A model generated the notes under the pieces. It had not been told where the DNA came from. It did not search any database and saw only the letters and a list, made by a program, of their open reading frames with translations. From Allacma fusca (lineage: Eukaryota; Arthropoda; Collembola; Symphypleona; Sminthuridae), in assembly GCA_947179485.1 (NCBI GenBank), contig OX359245.1:1159001-1223000 (forward strand): DNA of 64,000 nucleotides. Direction: 5' to 3'. Numbering within the stretch: position 1 is the stretch's first letter; every line of letters starts with the position of its first letter. The position numbers and the translations under genes were made by a program. Below are positions 47,301-60,268 of the stretch, piece after piece.

Positions 47301-48630
47301 ATACTTGAATATCAAAGATGTCATATAGGCTAATCGGCATTTAATTAATTCAGTTTTGTACAACTAAACTACTATTGATTCCACTTCAAATTTTTTGTAA
47401 CTGAATAAAAAAAAATTACATCGCTACGACCTATCATTTTCTTAACTTTGATACTACCAACAATGATCAGTAATAATTCGATTTTTTCCCGAATGAATCT
47501 GTTAGCAGTAATTTTTTAACGTAGATATTAGTCCGTTTATCAGCCATCTCGAAAAATTCATTTTTCCTTGTGGAGGCACGTACGTCTTAGTCAATTTATG
47601 GACTATTGTAACTGGAAAATATAACATTCCTGAGCACAAACTTGGACAAACAAATAAGCATTACAGAGATTTTTCATTGTTGTTCATCTTTTCGGATTTT
47701 TTGTCTCCAAGCGTATTCGCAAAAAAATTTGACCCGAATTGGATTACCTCAAATTTTGTGGGCTTTCAAATGCGGTACATCAATTCTAAATACGGGCATT
47801 GGAACCTCATTAAATGTTTGCGACAAATCAAAATGACCAGAACTAGCGCTGTTAATCTGAAAGTTCCGGTACAAAAAATGCCTCGTAACCCGAAATTCAG
47901 AATTGGCGGTTCATGCCGCAGGGGGAAATGTTTTACATATGTAGGTGTGCTCAATAATATAGCACGGCCTCGCAACCCATTTTAAAGGCAAAAATAGAAC
48001 TTCGATTGTCTCGTTCTCAAATTTTGAAACAATATTTTTTGTAAATATTGAAATTTACGCGTTTTGTTTTGCGCAAAACGTTTTTGTGTCCTGTAAAAGC
48101 TACCAACCTTTATTTTAATACAATTAAACTCATTAAAATGGAATGTTTGATGTTATCCACCTATTGTACTTGCTAATAGGGCTTCTATTGGGGACAAAAT
48201 TCCTACCCCGTCCCCGTCCCGTCCCGTCAGTAGCTGAAATATAAAGATATTAGGGGGATTTGAAATTTTTTGGCGCGAACCAGTGCCGCTAAAAAAGAGC
48301 GCGGAATAAATTTGAATTTTTTTAACGCAAACCACGGCCCCTAAAGCCATCCCAAAAAATAAAAGTTAATCAATTGTATTAATTACACCCTGTATTAAAG
48401 TATTTCCTTAAATATTCTTATATTAATCTTTCCGGCTAATTTTATTTCTGTTTAATAATCTATGATACGTTTGGATGATATTTACACCGCCTGAAAAGAG
48501 TCCGTAATAAATTCAATTCAATTCAATTCAATATTAATCTTTCCATCATTTTTTATTAATCATATTATTATTTATTGTATTTAATCGGAACACATTATTC
48601 AGCCTTTTTGAAGATAAATTTTAAACAGAA
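47301..48630. other. Intergenic, no gene seen
   Basis: Includes the second TCCCG block (about 48185-48235) and an open frame at 47677-47985 without recognisable features. Confidence 0.45.
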
Positions 48631-49766
48631 TCAGTCTTTGTAATTAATTTGTTTACGTGGGCGTAATACCATTGCTGCAGAACGTATGGTATTATTTTCC
48701 GAAATATTACTTTCACATGAATCGACACTTGGAACGTAAGTACTATCGTATTCATGTGTACTTGTGGCCAGAGTTAGGGAATAGTTTGACCCAAAGGAAG
48801 TGCTGCTGGATTCATTACTTGCTTCCGAGTATAAAATAAAAAAACAACAGGTTAGTTTTAGCATAATTACCCACCTGAATATATGGGACAGAATATTCAA
48901 CTTACATTGACTTACAGTATCATAATGAACGACTTCTTCCAAGTCAATACTGGGTTCTCGAGGAATAGCCTTATTCCTATTGCAACACATTCGTAAACAT
49001 TCTGGAACAATGTAATTCCTTCGTGCTTGATAACGTGTTTTGTGATAATAACATTTGTACAATCGAAATCCCACGAATGCGAGGAATACACCAATTATGG
49101 GAATCGTAATCCATAAATAAACTGGAAAAATGCAAAACAATTTAAACATTATACGTCGGAAGACCTTTTAAATGTTCTATTAGATTAGTCAGATTTTTAG
49201 ATATTTGTAATCATAACTTACGTTTGTACCCGTACAGCTCTTGTTCTATGAACTCCGTCCGATTCTCCAACCACTTCCCAATTTCTTTGGGCAAGAGGTC
49301 ATCAGGACACGTTTTCGAAAATTGTCGTCTTCGCAATCCATGTACAACCTCAGATGTGGCTATACAATTCCGAGATTTATTTGCAAATTCTACATAAATG
49401 CATCCATTAATTATGCAGTCTGCACAATCCAGTTGAGAGCTGCATCGTTTATCCCCACTGTAAATTACCTATTAATTGGACACCAAAATGTTATGATTTT
49501 TATCGCTAACACAAAATATCATATGAACAAAAAAAGTAAAAATCCTTACTCCGCTTCAAACACTGGAACACTCAAAACCAATTTGGCTAGGAAAAGAATA
49601 ATCAATCCTTTACAAATCGTCGCGGTCCAGGATCCCCTATATCCATAGCGCCTTTCTGTGTCAGCTTTCCGAATCTTCCGTACAATTTTATCAATCTTGA
49701 TTAAGGACGAAATTGCAAAATCTAATTTTTGCAGCGCCAATCCTGCCGCTAAGTCATCTGGGAAAT
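48631..49766 (-). CDS. PSI-like single-pass membrane protein, host copy
   Basis: Exons 49766-49550, 49457-49222, 49121-48906 and 48821-48631 join in phase with GT-AG borders. The first holds an amphipathic region (KLDFAISSLIKIDKIVRKI) and a hydrophobic leader or anchor (GLIILFLAKLVLSVPVF). The second carries CSSQLDCADC, GCIYVEFANKSRNC and KTCPDD, a PSI-like cysteine pattern. The third starts with a membrane span (YLWITIPIIGVFLAFVGF) followed by a Cys/Arg-rich juxtamembrane stretch and an acidic tail (IDLEEVVHYD). The last is Ser/Thr-rich and ends RKQINYKD. The layout recalls PTTG1IP-type proteins, but I cannot name it. No in-frame ATG is present in the first exon; it joins in phase to the SH3 exon upstream through a TGA (see findings). 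Confidence 0.62.
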
Positions 49767-49878
49767 CTGCGAATTAAATTAGAAATTTACTACCGAATGG
49801 AGTAAACTGAAATGAATTGAATTGTTTTTTACTGAACCGAATTGAAACCCTAATTTTAATTAACTATTTCAAAAATAC

Positions 49879-50379
49879 CTGCTCAAAAAGGTTCAGCGAT
49901 GTACATTCCTTGACTTATTAACTCTTGTTGCTGTTGCTGCTGCTGGAGTTGCATAAGTGTTGGCTGTGGGGGTCCACCGAATCGGAAATACTGATTACAA
50001 GGCTTTTTCCGCAGCTGTACAGTCTCGGTAAAAACTTCGTCTTCTTGGGATGACTGGGATTCAGAAGAGGGAATAACTTTAACAAAATTATCCGGAAACA
50101 AGCCTCTCTTTGATTCCAATTCACCTTCCCACCAACCTGAAGGGTTCCAATAAAAAATCAAGCAACGTAATCAACCCTCGTTCTATAGTACCAATTCAAC
50201 AAAAATAGTAAATAGTTGACCAAAACGTTAGCTAAATAACATTCAAAATAACAAAAGGTTTTAAAATAACTTGATTGTATTACCATCCAACTTTTGAATC
50301 ACATTAGTGATGATATTTCCTTTTCTAAGCGATAATTCATCAAGTTCCTGAGCCATGTATTCATACTCAACATGTACCT
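49879..50379 (-). CDS. CD2AP/CIN85-type SH3 domain exons
   Basis: Exons 50379-50284 and 50136-49879. Together they give one SH3 domain: [30 protein letters not shown], then [20 protein letters not shown]. The [14 protein letters not shown] and IITN words are those of the first SH3 domain of CD2AP/SH3KBP1 (cindr in flies), adaptors for endocytosis and the actin cortex. The usual second and third SH3 domains are not seen; a Gln-run (QLQQQQQQQ) and a TGA stop at 49885-49883 follow. The first coding exon lies upstream, beyond the acceptor at 50380, and was not found. The product may be a short isoform or a partial duplicate. Confidence 0.75.
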
Positions 50380-50385
50380 CTGCAA

Positions 50386-51629
50386 AGCAAACAAAAAAAA
50401 AATAAACATTTCCAGATCTCACTGACACAAAGAGACTTCTTACACAACTACAATAAAATTATCCTCAGTCTGTCTACTCAACTCACCCCTATTAAAGTAG
50501 GAAGCTAGCAATCACAGTAGTAAGTGCGACATTCAAAAATGACCAAAAGTTGAATAGCGACCATAAAAATAATGCACTCGTCAAAGCAACTTCACTCCAA
50601 ACGACACCCTATCAAGTTTCCCGATAGCACCGAAGTTTCCGTCCGGCGAGTTCACAGCTGCGTTTCGATACAATCAATTATTATTATTATTATTAATTTT
50701 ATCAATTATCATCCACAAAAATCTCACGTATATCAGCCTCTATAACATCAATCTACAAATCTTGCTCCAGGATTCTAATGTCAATCTTCGAGTACGTACA
50801 GTCACATCAGCAAAAATATATCCATTCAGTCCTTTCCCGCAATTTACCAGCCACCCCTCAGTACTAGGCTTGCCTGTCTCTATTTCTCACCCACCAAATG
50901 ACGTAGTGTCACACCCAGACGAAAACCTGGTAATTCAGAAATTCACACACATTATTTTAACTCCACAAATCATCATTATCAAAACCAAAACCCTCCACTA
51001 CAACAACTAATTCTAATTGTCATTCCAACAGTACATTTTACACTACTGATTACTTGAGAGTAGTAATTACTACACACCAAAACACCTTAAATTATTCCCT
51101 GGAATCTACAAATATCTTTTACTTGAATAAAACAATCAACAATCGACCTGCATTGCAATTATTGATGACGAATCGGACCGCGCCAAGATGTTGATATCAC
51201 GGCCAAAAATCAGTCTTTCTTGGTCATCACTTCACATTTACTTACACCAGATGCTCCAATGTCCACCCTTTTATTTTTCCCCCTTTCCTTTCAAGAAATA
51301 AATATGCAACATTCGCTGATATTCTATATAGACACACACACACACGCAGATAGTTAACAGTGATTAGGAAATAATCATTCACGAGAGGAAAAAAACCCCA
51401 AACAATGCCAATACATGAGCAAGAGATGGACTGATTGACTGACTGTATGCAACAGAATTTTAAACAAGCATTGAAAGTCTTGAAAGCAGGCTCTCAAAAG
51501 CTATCATATACACTCACACTGTCACAACATATGTACTCCCAGCAGCTCTAACGTGTATATGTACACCCTTACTTAGTCTATACACAGCACATAAGTAAGT
51601 GCATATGTGTGTAAGTAGCTGTTGTGCAA
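50386..51629. other. Presumed intron or 5' flank of the SH3 gene
   Basis: No coding exon was recognised. Contains simple ATT and CACACA runs. Confidence 0.4.
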
Positions 51630-52149
51630 TAATACCCAACACGGACAACAATGTCTGTGCTGACATACATGCGGTGACTTGCATATGTGAACGTGAATGC
51701 ACAGCATTACGTGTGATTACATGAATAAAGTGCTGCATTCGCACAACATTGACATGGAAGTTGACCAGCCAATGAAATTATCAGGAAAAAGTGGCAAAAT
51801 TTAACTAACGTGATTGCGCGGGAAATAGGTTCACAAAAATAATTCAGGCAGTACAAGAAATTATTTAGTACATATTGTAAAGTTACTTCAAAAAGTTAAA
51901 ACTCGTGAAATTGATTCAGAATTTTTTGGGATTAATTGTTAACGCCACTTCTATCGCAGCAACAGCGGCAACAAAACTTACCGAGCAAAAATTGTACAAA
52001 ATGTCAGTAATGAGAAGAAATCGCAACTTGCTCTGTGGAATTCAGTCCATCATGATTCATAGGTAATTTTTGTAAATAATAATAAAATTTCTTAGCTAAG
52101 ATTAAGTAGTTCCTGCAGATATTTAAAATTCCTGAATTGATCTCCAACA

Positions 52150-53351
52150 ATGTTCCATTTGCGAACTTTCAGAGAACCGAGATTGAAGCAGTATTGGAAA
52201 AAGGCCAAATCAACAGGATGGTATGACTTCGTGGTTCCTCAAATGGATAGGAGGGAGTATAACTCTCATTTCAGGATGCCGAAGGAATCCATAGAAAAAC
52301 TGGTTGAAGAATTGCGGCCATGGATGGAGAAGAAGGACACATTTCTAAGACGCGCCATACCCATCACAAAATGCGTTATGATTGGTGTAAAATGTTTGGC
52401 ATCATGTTCCGAGCTAAAGGATATTGCTGGTCTATTCGGAGTTGGTGTCACAACCTTGCAAGAATGTTTTGATGATTTCGTCGCTGCTGTCAATGAAGTT
52501 ATACCAAAAAAATACATCATCTGGCCAGCGACTGAGGAGGAATACAAACGAAAGGCTAAAAGATTTGAAGACCTGTGGAACTGGCCCATGGCTGTTGCAG
52601 CTATTGATGGTTGTCACTTTCCCTGTAGCCCTCCTGTGGAACGATGTACGGATTACTATAATTTTAAAGGTAAAATGTTGCTAATGATGATTCCTAATAA
52701 GGATAAATAAATTTTAGCCGGACAACTGTTTTTACACTTTTCGAAGGATGGTACAGCTGCATTGCATTTGCAGCATGTGACGCGGACGGCAGAGTAACAT
52801 ATGTCAAAGCCGGCATTCCTGGACGCGCAAATGATTCGACAATTTTCAGATCGTCAAATTTATTTTTAAAACTGCAAAGAGAAGGACTTCCCCTTAGTTC
52901 ACGTGTCTACAATAATATTCAGATACCATTCCATCTCATTGGAGATAGTGCGTTCCGATTGGAAACCTGGTGCTTGAAACCATACACTCACAGATCGGAA
53001 CTCTCTCCAGCAAAAACTTATTTTAATTCAAGACTAAGTCGGGCAAGACGGATAATCGAAAATGTATTCGGACAGGTGAAAGGTCGATGGCGAAGGGTGT
53101 TGAAGCGTCAAGAATGCATGGTCGAGAAGGTTGCTCCAGTAATTCTTGCAGCGTTTGCATTACATAATTACTGCAAGTCTGAAAACGCCACTTATGAGGA
53201 TGCTTGGGACGAAGACGTAGCTTTCATGGAGCAGGGATGCCAACAACCACACCATCAAGGAGAAATAAACAATGAACCTACAGCTGAAGGTATACGCCTT
53301 GCGTTGGTGCAAGAATTTGAAATGAATCCTTTACATTTTGAAATTCGTTAA
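52150..53351 (+). CDS. Harbinger transposase (HARBI1-like DDE nuclease)
   Basis: Exons 52150-52669 and 52747-53351 (374 aa) join across a 77-bp intron that splits a Gly codon. The catalytic acids are all present: Asp in VAAIDGCHFP, Asp in HLIGDSAF and Glu in RRIIENVFGQVKGRWR; PGRANDSTIF is also typical. An N-terminal helical region (LKDIAGLFGVGVTTLQ) is the expected helix-turn-helix. The frame is intact, so the enzyme may be active. It needs the Myb/SANT-like partner for nuclear entry and end binding, and the local partner gene is broken. Confidence 0.93.
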
Positions 53352-53452
53352 TTCTAATAATATTGATGGAATAAAGTAAATGATATTTTGCTAGACTCAT
53401 TGTAATACTGTTATTTCATTGTAATTAAATTATACATATACAGTACATATAA

Positions 53453-54507
53453 TTACATTGACGGACTATTTGGGCTACTACCATTAAATGAGCCACTTGT
53501 TGATGAAGATGGAACTGCTGACTGTGAAAAGTGAGTAGCGTGATATCCAATGTATGGGGAGTGTTGCCATCCGGTCATCGAGGGTTGGGAAGCAACCTTC
53601 ACGAGCTGAGACATATTTTCTACCATTTTGCTAAGTAGAGTATTTGTATCCTCTTGACTTTTAACCATCCTTTCCATCATAAGAGAATCCTCTTGTTTAG
53701 ATTTCTTCAAGAACTCAAAAACGTCCTCCTGAATTCCAGTACTAGCTATGCGTCTTTTCTTTCTTTCTTTAGCAGCCCCTGTGTATGTGTAGAAAAATAT
53801 TGAATGTGTATATTTACTTTCTCAAATTATTTTCGAGTATGCAAACGCCAGTATATACATAGTACGTGAAAGCTAATTAGATACTGAATTGTACGTAATT
53901 TTATACGGACGCAATGTGATCAAATTTTCAGGTTTGAATAATTACATAAACAACTTACGACTGCTTTGGCTGATTGGTACTGCAATATGATTTGTACTTG
54001 GTGAGTCCTCTAAGATATTCAGAACATCCACTGTGTCCGATTCTTCCGGATCCAAAACCACTACTATCTCTTCGACGTTGTCTTCTATATTAATTAAATA
54101 AAGATTTTATTTCCCGTTAACTTAATTGGTATTTTCATATCATAATAAATGTATACAAATAATTTTACTGCCTTACCTTCAACCCCTGCTTCGAAAGTTG
54201 TAATGTTCTCCGGATTAAAGTAGTGGCTTCCATGCAAAATTTTATGAACAGATTCATAAAACTGCCACTTGGATGGAGATGAACCAGTTATACCTGGCTT
54301 CTTCTTGGCATACTCCGCGCGGATACAACTAATTTTTCGTTGAACTTGTTAAGCATTTCTTTTGATTCCCAATTCAGAAAGCCTTGCCGAAATATCTTCA
54401 AAAATTGGTTTTTTGGCAGTTCCCGAATATAATTGTCTTTCCTGTTCTGCCCATAGTTCAATTAATGCAAATATTTCACTCTTTTCCCAGTTAACCTTTT
54501 TGCTCAT
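53453..54507 (-). pseudogene. Harbinger SANT/MADF-like accessory protein, one nonsense codon
   Basis: Exons 54507-54177, 54084-53959 and 53778-53453 join in phase. The start MSKKVNWEKSEIFALIELW and KPIFEDISARLSELGI form a trihelix (Myb/SANT-like) DNA-binding domain. Exon 2 is acidic, and exon 3 has a basic KERKKRRIA and Gln/Ser-rich tail. An in-frame TAA at 54351-54349 cuts the DNA-binding domain. The reading frame resumes directly after it (QVQRKISCIRAEYAKKKPG), so a single substitution is likely. Confidence 0.82.
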
Positions 54508-54831
54508 TTTGAATTTCTTTGCACAAATCAAAACTATTTTTAGTCAACAAATTTGAAACTGTTTTGAAGTGTGAAACCTCCGAAATGTTTTGGGTTTTAA
54601 TAATAAGGTCCTTAACACATCATGTACATACTTACTTTGTTAAGTTTTTCCCGCACAACATTTAGTAACTTGCATATGTCACGACTTGTGCTGACACAAA
54701 GCTCACATATCTATGTGAGAACTTTTTCAAGCCACCTCCCACTTATGTCAGTGTACGTACGAACGCACAACATTTCTGTGTCAAACATATGGAAGTCAGC
54801 ACAGATTTCGTGCTGTCCGTGTTGGGTATAA

Positions 54832-56929
54832 GACTCACACACCAAAACTCTGAGGCCTGAAATAAGTTGTAGATTTTTGCTCTCCCATATAAACAAACGA
54901 ATGAATGAATGTCATAGGTTTTTGTCCTTGCGTACAGTCATATATACATGTCTCAGTCATTTTCTATACATATGAATATTTTGTATTGACTTTATTATAC
55001 AGATATTAAAAAGAGTTTTTTTCCGTTATTTAAAGTTGTATGAATACTTTCTTGAATTTATTATATGCTGCATCTGTCTATGTATATGACTGCATGTGTG
55101 TGTGTGCTTTAGGTAGGGAATAGGTTTCAGCGGTTTCAGAGTATTACTTGTAATTAAAGTAGCATCCAAAAAGTCGGGATATTTTCGGTTGCTTGGTTTA
55201 GTACGCTGAGAGTTATTTGCCAGACAAGACGAACAAATACACGAATTGCTCTTTATTTTCTCCTTCTCACTCAACGAGCACCTACCTTTTGTCCCAACAA
55301 AAGTCAGGTTTACAAAATGACTTTACGGTCCATGTAATCCAGGTAACGAGGAATCTGGGTGTATAAATGTCACTCGTAATTTTATTATGTAGTAGCATGG
55401 AGGGTTCTGACATAATGGACTTATTATATAGATTATGGGCTCTCCAACTCTCATGCTCTTTTCCCCAATTCATAATAAAATTACACGGAATCGATCATCC
55501 ATGGCCAAGAAGAGATACTTACTGGAAATTACAACTGCTCCTCGTACAATCAATTGACTCATTGTCACGTTACTTTCCCCTCTTGCCAATAAACCCTCTG
55601 GTATTTGTAACCTCAGGATTTCTGTACGTTTGGTCCTGATTGATAGGACGGAGTCAATGTTGGAGTGAAACCTTCAATGAACTCCCAGGTCCGTCCATAA
55701 TTTGTTTTCTCCAATGTTATTTCTCATGATTTCTCAAGAAAACAACTCGAGCTCCAGCAGACTCCATTCTCTCCCAGGCATCAGGTTTTTTCTCTTGTTT
55801 ATTACCAGATCCTACTACAACGAACAGACCTCTGAACTGATGACAACCGTGAAGAATTTCAAATCGGTTGCAGGACAATGATAATTCTAGTATCTATTTT
55901 GTTTATTAACTCTTTGTTCCACTCCCTTGGGACAGGCAGTCGGAGTTTATCATTGGGTTTAGCACACTTTTCTACCATTCTTCCACCTCACTTTCTAAAT
56001 AATATATTCTATTTAGTCTTTTATTTTCTACAATTCATTTACTCATTCATAGTTTTACCCAAACGTGCAGACGATTTCACAGTCGGGGGCAGGCATGGAT
56101 AGGAGCAGGCTGCTCTAAAGCAGCCACATATGACCTTCGAACCTTCTCCCATGAATTAAGCATAATTTAATAAAGTATACATCTTTGTAGAACTCTGGAG
56201 TCTATTCCTGAAATTAAAAACTTGAATTTTAAATACAAAATTTGAGGTTGCAGTGGGTTCAGAGTAACACTTGTATTTAAAGTAGCAGGCAAAGAGTCGG
56301 GATATTTTCTGTTGCTTGGTTTAGTACGCTGACTCATCATCAGACGATCGACGAGCCGTCTTGCCATAGCTTTACATATGAATAGTGTCTGTATAACGAA
56401 TGCGTCGTCCATACAGCATGTACATTTTTAATTGAACGCACTGAGACCGACTGGAGTTCAAGCCTCTTCAGTGCGTTTTAGTCTTTAACTGATCCACAGC
56501 TTTCAGAGTCAGGATCAATCTTAATAAAACCACTCGCCACTTAATAACCTGACCCGTATTTACAAAGAAAACTGGTAAAATCTAAAAGGGTAAGGGCTAC
56601 TTTTATAAGGAAATCGGAATTTGATGGATTGTTCTTAAGGACTCGTGGTAGGAGTCTTGCTAATCAACATAGGATTGTAAAATATTCCGGGGGCATCAAC
56701 ATTGTGACGACAGTAAATGGCTGAGATGCGAAAAATAATTTGTGACATGTAAAATATTATGCATACAGATGGAAATCATAAAACTTACATAAGATTTCCT
56801 TACTACTAATTCTTATGGGCTAAAAAATTTCATGCGAAAACTAATACAAGCAAATGTAATCAAACCTGTTTTTTTCTGCTGACGTAGCGTCTAGAGGCCA
56901 AAATAATTAATTCCTAGTAGAGGCGACAT
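54832..56929 (-). other. Duplicated block and unresolved coding-like fragments
   Basis: The blocks at about 55095-55210 and 56215-56340 are diverged direct copies. On the minus strand both encode SQRTKPSNRKYPD, then TL.PL. Between them the minus strand shows conserved-looking pieces in changing frames (for example FRGLFVVVGSG at about 55830 and LQIPEGLLARGESN at about 55600), with stops between. This looks like a decayed gene of unknown identity. No intact CDS is claimed. Confidence 0.4.
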
Positions 56930-58690
56930 AATTTGCCCGCATGGAAATCGTTGTTCACAATTGTGCACAAAATTTCCTGTTCAAAACAGGACCACTTTTG
57001 TGCACAAAGTATGCTGAACAATTAATTGTGCACTGAAGTTTGTGCTCAACATCTGAGCACAAACCAATGTTCAGAAAACGAGACGAACAAAATTATTGGC
57101 TTTACCATCAAGTTTATTCTTTGACATTCTTAACTAGTAAAAAATGCTGAATAAAGGAATCAAATTAAATTATTTCCAGCAAAACGTTTTATTCAATAAT
57201 TTCTGTAAAAAATATATTCTTTAAACATTTTAACTTCTACACACATTATTTATCCCCTTACGAGGAGTTAAAAACAAAATTATAATATTTAAGTACTTAT
57301 TTTAAATTTGTTTGAAGCAGCCCACGAATTTCTTCAAAGGGGGTGGCTAGTTATCAAATCTACAGGGTTGTCTCCAGGCACAATTCCTTCTTTGGTCCAT
57401 AGATCCCTATATGTGAGAAAAACAACAGAAGCATATTAGTTGATAATTTTAAAATTGCAGGGAACACCATACTAAGTACTACAAACCAAACAATTAAAAG
57501 ATCACTATTATAGTGTTGTAAGTTGTAAAGTTATCAAAAAGTTTAAGTTAACAACATTTCAATAAAGTTACATTTACAGCTGACAGTGTAAGCTCCAAAA
57601 CATATACTAAATTTAAGTACTTACATACATTATAACTTAAATACTTTTTACTGTATTACTTGCACACTGCACATACATATGTTATGTCTCTAGAGATTGT
57701 AAACCCAACTCTAATTTAACAAAACATTAAGGTTACAACAAGTACAAAAATATAATAATTAAGTGTTTTACTTACCAATCTAGTTAACCAGTCGAACACC
57801 CACACGATAGTCCCAGTGCCGTGTCCGTTATTTCCTCCAACTTCCACTCCCGCTAAAATTATACTTGGTGGCTGTACAACGCATAATTTAGCTCTCCGCT
57901 GTTACACTGTTCGCTGGTAGCATATGGTGGTAATTGTGCGCCGCCGCTCATATTAAGCAGAAATGTGGCTTGTACGTTACATGGTGTTGGTGAAGATGCA
58001 AAGTTATCTACATGCGTTTTCGAAAAAACAAAATGATCTCCGCGGACAAAATTACATTGACGTAGTTGATGGAACCAGACCATGTGGTATTTAGTAAAAC
58101 TGCATGTATACCGCCTGTTGTTTTTAATCGAATAGGCATCTTGGCCATATTTCCTCTTAACCAATGTTTAAAAAACTTATTATTTACTTTAGTCCCGTTG
58201 TGTTTTCATTTTTACAATTAAATTGTTGGCGTATGTTGTACATTAGATTTTTTCCCAGGGAGTCGGACGTTCGAAAATACCCAGGATAAAGAAAAACAAA
58301 AAGTATAAAGCAATGGTGGCAATCGTTTGAAAATATGTTAATATCCACAAGAAACTCATTTATAAGTATCTGGGGTAATAAGCAACGTTATAAAAATGTT
58401 GGAATAATGACTTTTTTAAGTAACTATTACATATATCCATTCAGAGGCAGACATTTTTGACATTATCTCAGATTTTATACAATTGGTTTGGCTCCAAAAC
58501 ATTTTTAAATCAGAATTGTTAGAATACTTCTCTTTAGTAAGTATTACAAATTCGGCACAATTGCGTTGTGCTCATCTGAATGTGTTCAACTATGTTTTTA
58601 GAATTTGTTCACAATTGTGCACCCGGAAATTTATAAATTTTGTCTGTGCAGAATTGTGCACACAGTTTTCGTTCGGGTGCAATGTGTAAA
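56930..58690. mobile_element. Probable array element with GTTCACAATTGTGCAC words
   Basis: Words such as TTCACAATTGTGCAC and GAGCACAAAC cluster at about 56955-57080 and again, inverted, at about 58550-58680. The outer ends (TTGCCCGCATGGAAATCG versus the complement of GTTTTCGTTCGGGTGCAA) are loosely inverted. A target duplication was not found. The interior contains a minus-strand 101-codon frame (58164-57859) of unknown value. Confidence 0.5.
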
Positions 58691-59012
58691 GAGCAACGCT
58701 TTTATTACCATCGCATTCTTACATGAGATTAAGAAATCATTAAAATAAAGGCAGCTTGATACGAAGTATCGCCTCCTGATACAATTTTAAAAATTAAATC
58801 GAGCTAAACTAAGATACCCCAAATTTTTAAAATCCCAAAATCTTTAAAAAGTGAAACAAAAATGTTTTTACTTTCTGAGGAGATAATATAATAATTAAAA
58901 ATAATTGAATTAAAAATTATATATGTAAATATATGTGAAAATGCTAAAAATAATTACTAATATTTTGGTAGTACGTATAATTACATACCCCGCAAGTGCA
59001 ATAAAGTTATAT

Positions 59013-60177
59013 TTAGGTGGATTGTTTCGCAATGAAACGCAACCATTTGGTTAAGAATTTGCACTTTAGGGGTTTACCGGCTACAGGGCTGCCTTCATTC
59101 CATTTCATTAGAGACGGTCCATAGCATTTATTTCCGTGCTGTAGGATTTTCCCATACACCTGACATGCTAAATAGTACACGCTTTCCTCTGCCCTGAGTT
59201 TTGCTCGTATTTTAATCCTGGCACCTGAAAAAAAGAATATATTAAAGATACTTGCACGCAAATGGTTTACGAGCATGTCAGTACTTTATGCTTGAGTCAA
59301 TCTGAATAAAAATGCAAAAATTTGCATACATAATAAGATATATGTAAATACCTTTGCTGTTTTGAAACGGGTTATTGTCATTCCATTTCGTATACGTAAA
59401 GGGTCCAACTGATTCAATAAACCATTTCAATGTAGCATGTAAATTGGCGGACAATCGTTTGATTTGCTTACATGCTTTTTCTTTAAATTGTGTAGTCGCG
59501 TGAACAGGTCTAGTTGCTACAATGTCACTAATTATTATATCAGCAGATTTCACAGTAATTTCTGCATTCAACATGCCTGAATTTAGTGAGTCCAAAAAAA
59601 CTACAGGGAGTTGTGTAGAACTTGATGTTGGTAACGTTGTTGGGAATGCTTTGGGTTTTGAATCTTGAGGTATTGCGGTAATGGGCTGGTGAGTAACAAT
59701 TTCAAAAAGAGGCGATGTTAGTGGAGATGTTACGCTACTTGACAAAGGAAATTCAGTTGAAACCTGTGAGGATATTGCTGTTGTTATTTCTTCCTGGAAT
59801 GAATCTTGAAAAATTGTTGTTGTGATACCACGGGGTGTTGTAACTTCAAAGATGGGTTTAATATATGATTGTGTATAGGCACTTTCAGGGTTTGAAAATA
59901 AACCCATTATTTTTCCACTTGTAGTTGTTGCTGTTGATTGATCCTTTAAAAATTCTGTAGTTGTTGCTAGGTAATTTTTCAAACTTTTGTGAATCATTAG
60001 GCATGATTTTAAAGAGTCCGCAGATAAAAACCCAGTACCAGATTTTTGATCACAAGTAAATTTTGAAAGAGACTGGTCAACTTCAAATATGTGGCCATTT
60101 TTTACGCAAATCCTACAATCTTGAAATATAGCACTTGCAGTCGGAATAATGGACAGCACAATTAAGTAAATAAGCAA
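59013..60177 (-). CDS. Secreted mucin-like protein, two exons (345 aa)
   Basis: Exons 60177-59352 and 59224-59013; the intron (GTATTT...TTTCAG) splits a Gly codon. It starts with a signal peptide (LIYLIVLSIIPTASA), then a Cys-containing N-terminal part (DCRICVKNGHIFEV). A long Thr/Ser/Pro-rich stretch (about residues 90-210) is likely O-glycosylated. The C-terminal 110 residues hold two related units: CKQIKRL followed by VGPFTYTKWNDNNPF, and CQVYGKIL followed by CYGPSLMKWNEGSP. No family is recognised. It is the first of four lineage-specific genes in this cluster. No clear TATA box was seen. Confidence 0.7.
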
Positions 60178-60268
60178 CAGTGTGAATGTTTGGATGATAA
60201 AACAGAAATGAATATGAGTTACATCGCAGGGCTTATCATTTCAAAAAATGTTGATGTTTCAAAAAATA

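Larger units (their letters stand above)
51633..54828. mobile_element. Complete Harbinger (PIF/Harbinger) transposon
   Basis: It is 3,196 bp with inverted ends TACCCAACACGGACA and the matching TCTGTGCTGAC subterminal words, flanked by the 3-bp duplication TAA (51630-51632 and 54829-54831), as is normal for this superfamily. It holds a plus-strand transposase and a minus-strand SANT/MADF-like gene, convergent at about 53400. Confidence 0.93.

Noticed and set aside
57859..58164. Minus-strand 101-codon frame
   Set aside because: Lies inside a probable non-autonomous element; no motif and no matching exons.
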